NCBI GenBank assembly: GCA_009783265.1
Contig: WRHM01000004.1
Coordinates: forward strand, 1 to 64,000
DNA from: Oscillospiraceae bacterium
GTDB lineage: Bacteria; Bacillota; Clostridia; Oscillospirales; WRJC01
Length of the DNA stretch: 64,000 nucleotides
Direction of reading: 5' to 3'
Each line of letters opens with the position of its first letter. Position 1 is the first letter of the stretch. A model generated the notes under the pieces. That model saw nothing but the letters and a program-made list of their open reading frames with translations, searched no databases and had not been told where the DNA came from. Of the stretch, positions 61,015-64,000 are shown piece by piece. The position numbers were made by a program, and so were the translations under genes.

Positions 61015-61803
61015 TTAAAGCGTCACGTCTTTTTTCGCGTTATATTTTTTCAGCAAATCATCGAGCGCCTCTCTCATCAACGCGGCTTCGCCTATAGACT
61101 GTTCTTCTGATAAATTCTTCAGCCTTTGCAACTGTTCAACAGTATAATGGACAGTTTTTGTTATGAGTTTTTCTTCTTTGGAAAGGCAAATCTTATTTCT
61201 GCCCGAAGCTTTCGCCCGATACAGCGCGTTGTCTACTTTTCGCCTGAGTTCTATCCAATTCATGCCGTCTTCGGGATATGTTGCAATTCCCATGCTGATT
61301 GTCGCCGAAGTTTTTTCGCAAGCCTCGCCTTTGGGAGTTTTGCGTATATCTTCCATTAATAAAAACGCGTCTTCTTTAGACATGCCGGGCAAAACAACAA
61401 GAAATTCTTCGCCCCCGTAACGGTATACTTCATATACTTCATTTTTTGCGGCTATTTTTTTAAAACTGTCCGCCATTTCTTTAATGACCAAATCACCAAT
61501 GTCATGCCCGAAATCGTCGTTGATACGCTTAAACATATCTATGTCCGACATAACAAAAGAAATATCCGTTTCCGAATCCGATAACATTTTTTCAAATTCA
61601 TTATCACAGTTTGCCCTTCTTTTAAGTCCCGTCAAAGTGTCGATATTATTCGCGTCGCCGCTTTTCATACTAACTGTGCTGTATCCAAGTTGTTTTTCTA
61701 TTGATTCGAATATTTGATTATTGTCCGGATTTTCTTTCAGCACTGTTATTAGATTTTTCATAGCTTCATTTTCATTTCTCAAAGCTTCAATTTCATTTGT
61801 CAT
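61015..61803 (-). CDS. Diguanylate cyclase (GGDEF) with C-terminal ribbon-helix-helix-like tail
   Basis: The 262-residue protein has a short N-terminal coiled coil (1-45), a GGDEF domain (about 60-215) and a tail (about 220-258). LTGLKRRANCDNEF, DIDMFKRINDDFGHDIGD (Mg site) and RYGGEEFLVVLPG (GG[D/E]EF) are intact, so it should make c-di-GMP. No RxxD inhibitory site is seen before GGEEF. The tail TKTVHYTVEQLQRLKNLSEEQ then ALMREALDDLLKKY looks like a CopG-type DNA-binding fold. ATG 61803 has GAGGTG ahead; it has its own promoter and terminator. Confidence 0.88.
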   Translation of the reverse strand: MTNEIEALRNENEAMKNLITVLKENPDNNQIFESIEKQLGYSTVSMKSGDANNIDTLTGLKRRANCDNEFEKMLSDSETDISFVMSDIDMFKRINDDFGHDIGDLVIKEMADSFKKIAAKNEVYEVYRYGGEEFLVVLPGMSKEDAFLLMEDIRKTPKGEACEKTSATISMGIATYPEDGMNWIELRRKVDNALYRAKASGRNKICLSKEEKLITKTVHYTVEQLQRLKNLSEEQSIGEAALMREALDDLLKKYNAKKDVTL

Positions 61804-61855
61804 AATAAACACCTCTTTATAATATTTTAAAATATGATTTTATAAAACCATTTAT

Positions 61856-61885
61856 ATTATAATATATTTTTGTCTTATTTGTCAA
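61856..61885 (-). promoter_or_regulatory. Sigma-A promoter of the GGDEF gene
   Basis: TTGACA and TATAAT on the minus strand with an 18-bp spacer, about 50 bp ahead of the start. Confidence 0.8.
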
Positions 61886-61950
61886 TATAAATATTATATA
61901 TTCACACAATATTTACAAATAAGTTTTTTAAATATTATCAGGAATGAGTG

Positions 61951-62037
61951 AATTGCAGTGGATGCGCCCCCGCGCGTCCCTGTTGAATTTACGTTGGTTT
62001 TATATCGGCGGAACGCGCAGGGGCGCGTCCCCTACAT
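61951..62037. repeat. Family B long copy after sigF
   Basis: Arms GATGCGCCCCCGCGCGTCCC and GCGCAGGGGCGCGTCCCC flank ATTTACGTTGGTTTTATATCGGCGG, the same centre as at 51.9 kb. It ends CCCCTACATA, 13 bp from the sigF stop. Confidence 0.75.
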
Positions 62038-62049
62038 ATATTATATTTT

Positions 62050-62799
62050 TTACCCAAGCAATTCTTTTAGTTTCTGGAAAATCTTTTTTTCTTCCCTCGA
62101 CACTTTTACCTGAGTTATCCCTAATATTTTCGCGGCCTGCTGCTGCGATAAATTTTTAAAATATCTTAAAATAATCAGTTCGCGCTGCATATCGGGAAGG
62201 GTGCTTAACGCTTCTTTCAACGCTATTTTATTTGTCGCGACTTCTATTTCATCGGTTTCTGAACTGATAAAATTTTCAAGCGTATTTTCGTTATTGTCGC
62301 TGTCCCTGCCGTTTTTATTTAATATATTTCCGTCCTGAAGCGAATATACCGGCGATATTGCGTCTAACGCATATATTATATCTTCGTTGCTCAGCCCTGT
62401 GATTGCGGCAAGCTCGCTCGTTTGCGGCTCGCGGTTATGCTTCTGCTTGAAATCTTCTTTTATGCGCATGATATTTATCCCGCGTTTTTTTGTGTCGCGG
62501 CTTATTTTAATCATAGAATCATCTCTTAAAAACCGCTTTATTTCGCCTATAATCATCGGGACGGCATAAGTCGAAAACGCTGTGTTATAAGATTTGTCAA
62601 AGCTTTTTATCGCTTTTATTATACCTATCGCGCCTATCTGGATCAAATCCTCGTATTCCACTCCCCTGTCCCTGAATCTCAGGGCAATGCTCCTGACAAG
62701 GCCTATATTATTTTCTACGAGTTTTTCAAGCGCATTCTTGTCGCCGGTCCTTGAAAGCTCGATTAATTCTATATTATCTATATATTTATTATCAGGCAT
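62050..62799 (-). CDS. sigF: Sporulation sigma factor F
   Basis: The 249-residue sigma-70 type factor directs forespore transcription. LVENNIGLVRSIALRFRDRGVEYEDLIQIG is region 2, FSTYAVPMIIGEIKRFLRDD continues it, and LSQQQAAKILGITQVKVSREEKK is the region 4 helix-turn-helix. It follows spoIIAB in the standard operon, but with an 80-bp Family B element in the gap instead of the usual short spacing. SpoIIAB should hold it inactive until the forespore forms. Confidence 0.95.
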   Translation of the reverse strand: MPDNKYIDNIELIELSRTGDKNALEKLVENNIGLVRSIALRFRDRGVEYEDLIQIGAIGIIKAIKSFDKSYNTAFSTYAVPMIIGEIKRFLRDDSMIKISRDTKKRGINIMRIKEDFKQKHNREPQTSELAAITGLSNEDIIYALDAISPVYSLQDGNILNKNGRDSDNNENTLENFISSETDEIEVATNKIALKEALSTLPDMQRELIILRYFKNLSQQQAAKILGITQVKVSREEKKIFQKLKELLG

Positions 62800-62825
62800 T
62801 AATCCGCAACCTTAAAATTTAATTG

Positions 62826-62906
62826 TGTAGGAGCCGGTTTCCATGCCGGCCCGTGAAAAATTAATAATTTGATTTGCGGGACGCCGAGGACGCCGTCCCC
62901 CTACAA
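62826..62906. repeat. Family B composite repeat between spoIIAB and sigF
   Basis: TGTAGGAGCCGG...CCGGC and GGGACGCCGAGGACGCCGTCCCCCTACAATT make two adjoining palindromes in about 80 bp. The second is almost the same as the copy inside pyrK. Confidence 0.8.
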
Positions 62907-62923
62907 TTTATGTATGTATAAAC

Positions 62924-63421
62924 CTATACCGGCCTGCTTATTTTTTTCTCGAATATAACCGTCGTGCCTTTTCCGGGATTTGATATAACTCTTATTTTAT
63001 CCATGAAGCTCTGCATAATCGAAAATCCCATGCCGCTGCGCTCGCCGCTCTCGTCTGTCGTATATAACGGCTGCATCGCTTTTTTCACGTCCTCGATTCC
63101 TTTGCCTTTGTCTTTTATTATTATTTTTATAGAATTATCGTCGTAATAACACGCGTATAAATTTATCTCGCCGCCTGATTTATTGACTGAGCTGATTGAT
63201 TTATAATTATTGCCGTAACCGTGAACTATGCAGTTTGTAACGGCTTCGGATACGGCTGTTTTAATATCTGCAAGCTCGTCGATAGTCGGGTCAAGCTGAC
63301 ATACAAGCGAAGCGGCTATCATCCGGCTGAGGCTCTCGTTTATTGATTTTGCCGGGAAAGAAGATTTTATCTGATTTAAAATAACGCGTTTTTTCTTGAT
63401 TTTTTTGATTTCTTTTTTCAT
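62924..63421 (-). CDS. spoIIAB: Anti-sigma F factor (serine kinase)
   Basis: The 165-residue GHKL kinase binds sigma F and phosphorylates SpoIIAA. EAVTNCIVHGYGNN is the N-box, DKGKGIEDVKKA is G1, and SGMGFSIMQSFMD is G2. Its start overlaps the spoIIAA stop by 4 bp. Confidence 0.95.
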   Translation of the reverse strand: MKKEIKKIKKKRVILNQIKSSFPAKSINESLSRMIAASLVCQLDPTIDELADIKTAVSEAVTNCIVHGYGNNYKSISSVNKSGGEINLYACYYDDNSIKIIIKDKGKGIEDVKKAMQPLYTTDESGERSGMGFSIMQSFMDKIRVISNPGKGTTVIFEKKISRPV

Positions 63422-63738
63422 GCCTGTCTTATCCTTTCTATTTTTATTATTTTTTCAACTCCGGCAAGCTGAAGAATCTGCAAAACCCGTTTAGTAGGAT
63501 TTATTATTTTCATCTTTCCTCCCATATCCGTTTGTTTTTTATATCTCCCCAGAACAAGGCCGAGGCCCGACGAATCCATAAATTCTATAGAGGAAAGATC
63601 CAGTTCAAGTTCGGCCGGATTGTTTTTTCTTATCAGATTATCTACGCAGTCACGCACGGTTTTTGCCGAATGATGGTCAATATCCCCCGAGAGTTTCACG
63701 TATAAAATCCCGTCGTTTACATTTGAAATTATTTCCAT
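63418..63738 (-). CDS. spoIIAA: Anti-anti-sigma factor
   Basis: The 106-residue STAS-domain protein contains SSIEFMDSSGLGLVLGRYK, with the phosphorylated Ser in MDSSGLG. Unphosphorylated, it releases sigma F from SpoIIAB. First gene of the spoIIA operon. Upstream (63739-63830) a palindrome ATAGTA...TACTAT lies in AT-rich DNA; no clear sigma-H promoter was recognised. Confidence 0.95.
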   Translation of the reverse strand: MEIISNVNDGILYVKLSGDIDHHSAKTVRDCVDNLIRKNNPAELELDLSSIEFMDSSGLGLVLGRYKKQTDMGGKMKIINPTKRVLQILQLAGVEKIIKIERIRQA

Positions 63739-63830
63739 GATTTATTTTATGAATCCTTTCGCAATAATACTAAAATAAATATAGTACTACAAGAATACTA
63801 TATTTTAAATAAATATTTTATCGCATTTTG

Positions 63831-64000
63831 TCATTTGTTTTTTATATTTATCAATGCTTTTTTCACATCTCCTGCAAGATAAAGCGACCCGAAAAATATG
63901 ACCGCAAAATCCCTGCTCTCGCTAAAAATATTTGACAGAGCGTCAGATAAATTATTATAATATCCTGAATTTTTGCAATATTTGGCCGCGATTTCGCATA
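63831..64000 (-). CDS. folC: Folylpolyglutamate synthase, C-terminal fragment
   Basis: Only the last 55 or so codons are in the window; the gene enters from the right edge and stops at TGA 63831. The translation contains DALSNIFSESRDFAVIFFGSLYLAGDVKK, and FFGSLYLAGDV is the typical ending of FolC Mur-ligase proteins, which add glutamate to folates. The call rests on this ending. Confidence 0.75.
   Translation of the reverse strand, partial: CEIAAKYCKNSGYYNNLSDALSNIFSESRDFAVIFFGSLYLAGDVKKALINIKNK

Noticed and set aside
63826..63837. Spo0A box upstream of spoIIAA
   Set aside because: TTTGTCATT matches the 0A box at only 7 of 9 positions and overlaps the folC stop; too weak to call.

Overview
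The window is about 64 kb of AT-rich DNA from an endospore-forming member of the Clostridia, probably a gut-type Oscillospirales or Ruminococcaceae relative. The evidence is a complete spoIIAA-spoIIAB-sigF operon, all eight spoIIIA genes, a low-GC codon style, AGGAGG ribosome binding sites, and near-consensus sigma-A promoters. There are no rRNA or tRNA genes and no CRISPR array.

Layout. 1-7.4 kb: minus-strand accessory and housekeeping genes (acetyltransferases, Uma2-type protein, nucleoside hydrolase, AAC(3)-like enzyme, HAD phosphatase, a degenerate M23 protein, secreted proteins). 7.8-17.4 kb: the spoIIIA operon, broken in two places. A 3,057-bp insert flanked by a perfect 30-bp direct repeat separates spoIIIAA from spoIIIAB, and an oppositely oriented XRE regulator separates spoIIIAE from spoIIIAF. 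17.5-21.7 kb: sugar-type oxidoreductases, a ThuA protein and a PilZ protein. 21.8-22.0 kb: a structured RNA, possibly 6S RNA. 22.5-28.5 kb: pyrimidine synthesis genes (pyrC, pyrF, pyrK, pyrD) interspersed with a HicAB toxin-antitoxin pair, a 2H phosphoesterase and a lipoprotein. 29.6-35.7 kb: a 2-oxoacid dehydrogenase complex (E2, E3, a Nudix gene, then a fused E1 alpha-beta). 35.7-43.0 kb: a 2,436-residue cell-wall-anchored adhesin. 43.6-57.5 kb: PBP2-like protein, pyrophosphatase, EcfA1, proB, zapA, U32 peptidase, proA, flavodoxin, a glycosidase-like protein, a serine hydrolase, ogt and an MBL-fold lipoprotein. 57.4-62 kb: ABC-F, rpsR-ssb-rpsF, and a GGDEF protein with a C-terminal ribbon-helix-helix-like tail. 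62.0-64 kb: sigF-spoIIAB-spoIIAA and the end of folC.

The most unusual theme is a set of small palindromic repeats. Family A is a two-hairpin module, often in inverted pairs like REP/BIME elements. Family B is a GTAGGG...CCCTAC palindrome. Both occur between genes and also in-frame inside essential-looking genes. Family A lies within all three subunits of the 2-oxoacid dehydrogenase complex, the U32 peptidase and ogt, and Family B lies within pyrK. In E1 and the U32 peptidase the element is read in the same frame and gives the shared peptide PP-x-ADGT-x-F. The second theme is a sporulation operon apparently used as an integration site, with a duplicated spoIIIAA 3' end acting as an att-like repeat. 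The third is c-di-GMP signalling (an intact GGDEF enzyme and a PilZ receptor) in the same stretch as a large surface adhesin.

All calls are from reading the sequence and translations. No database search was run.
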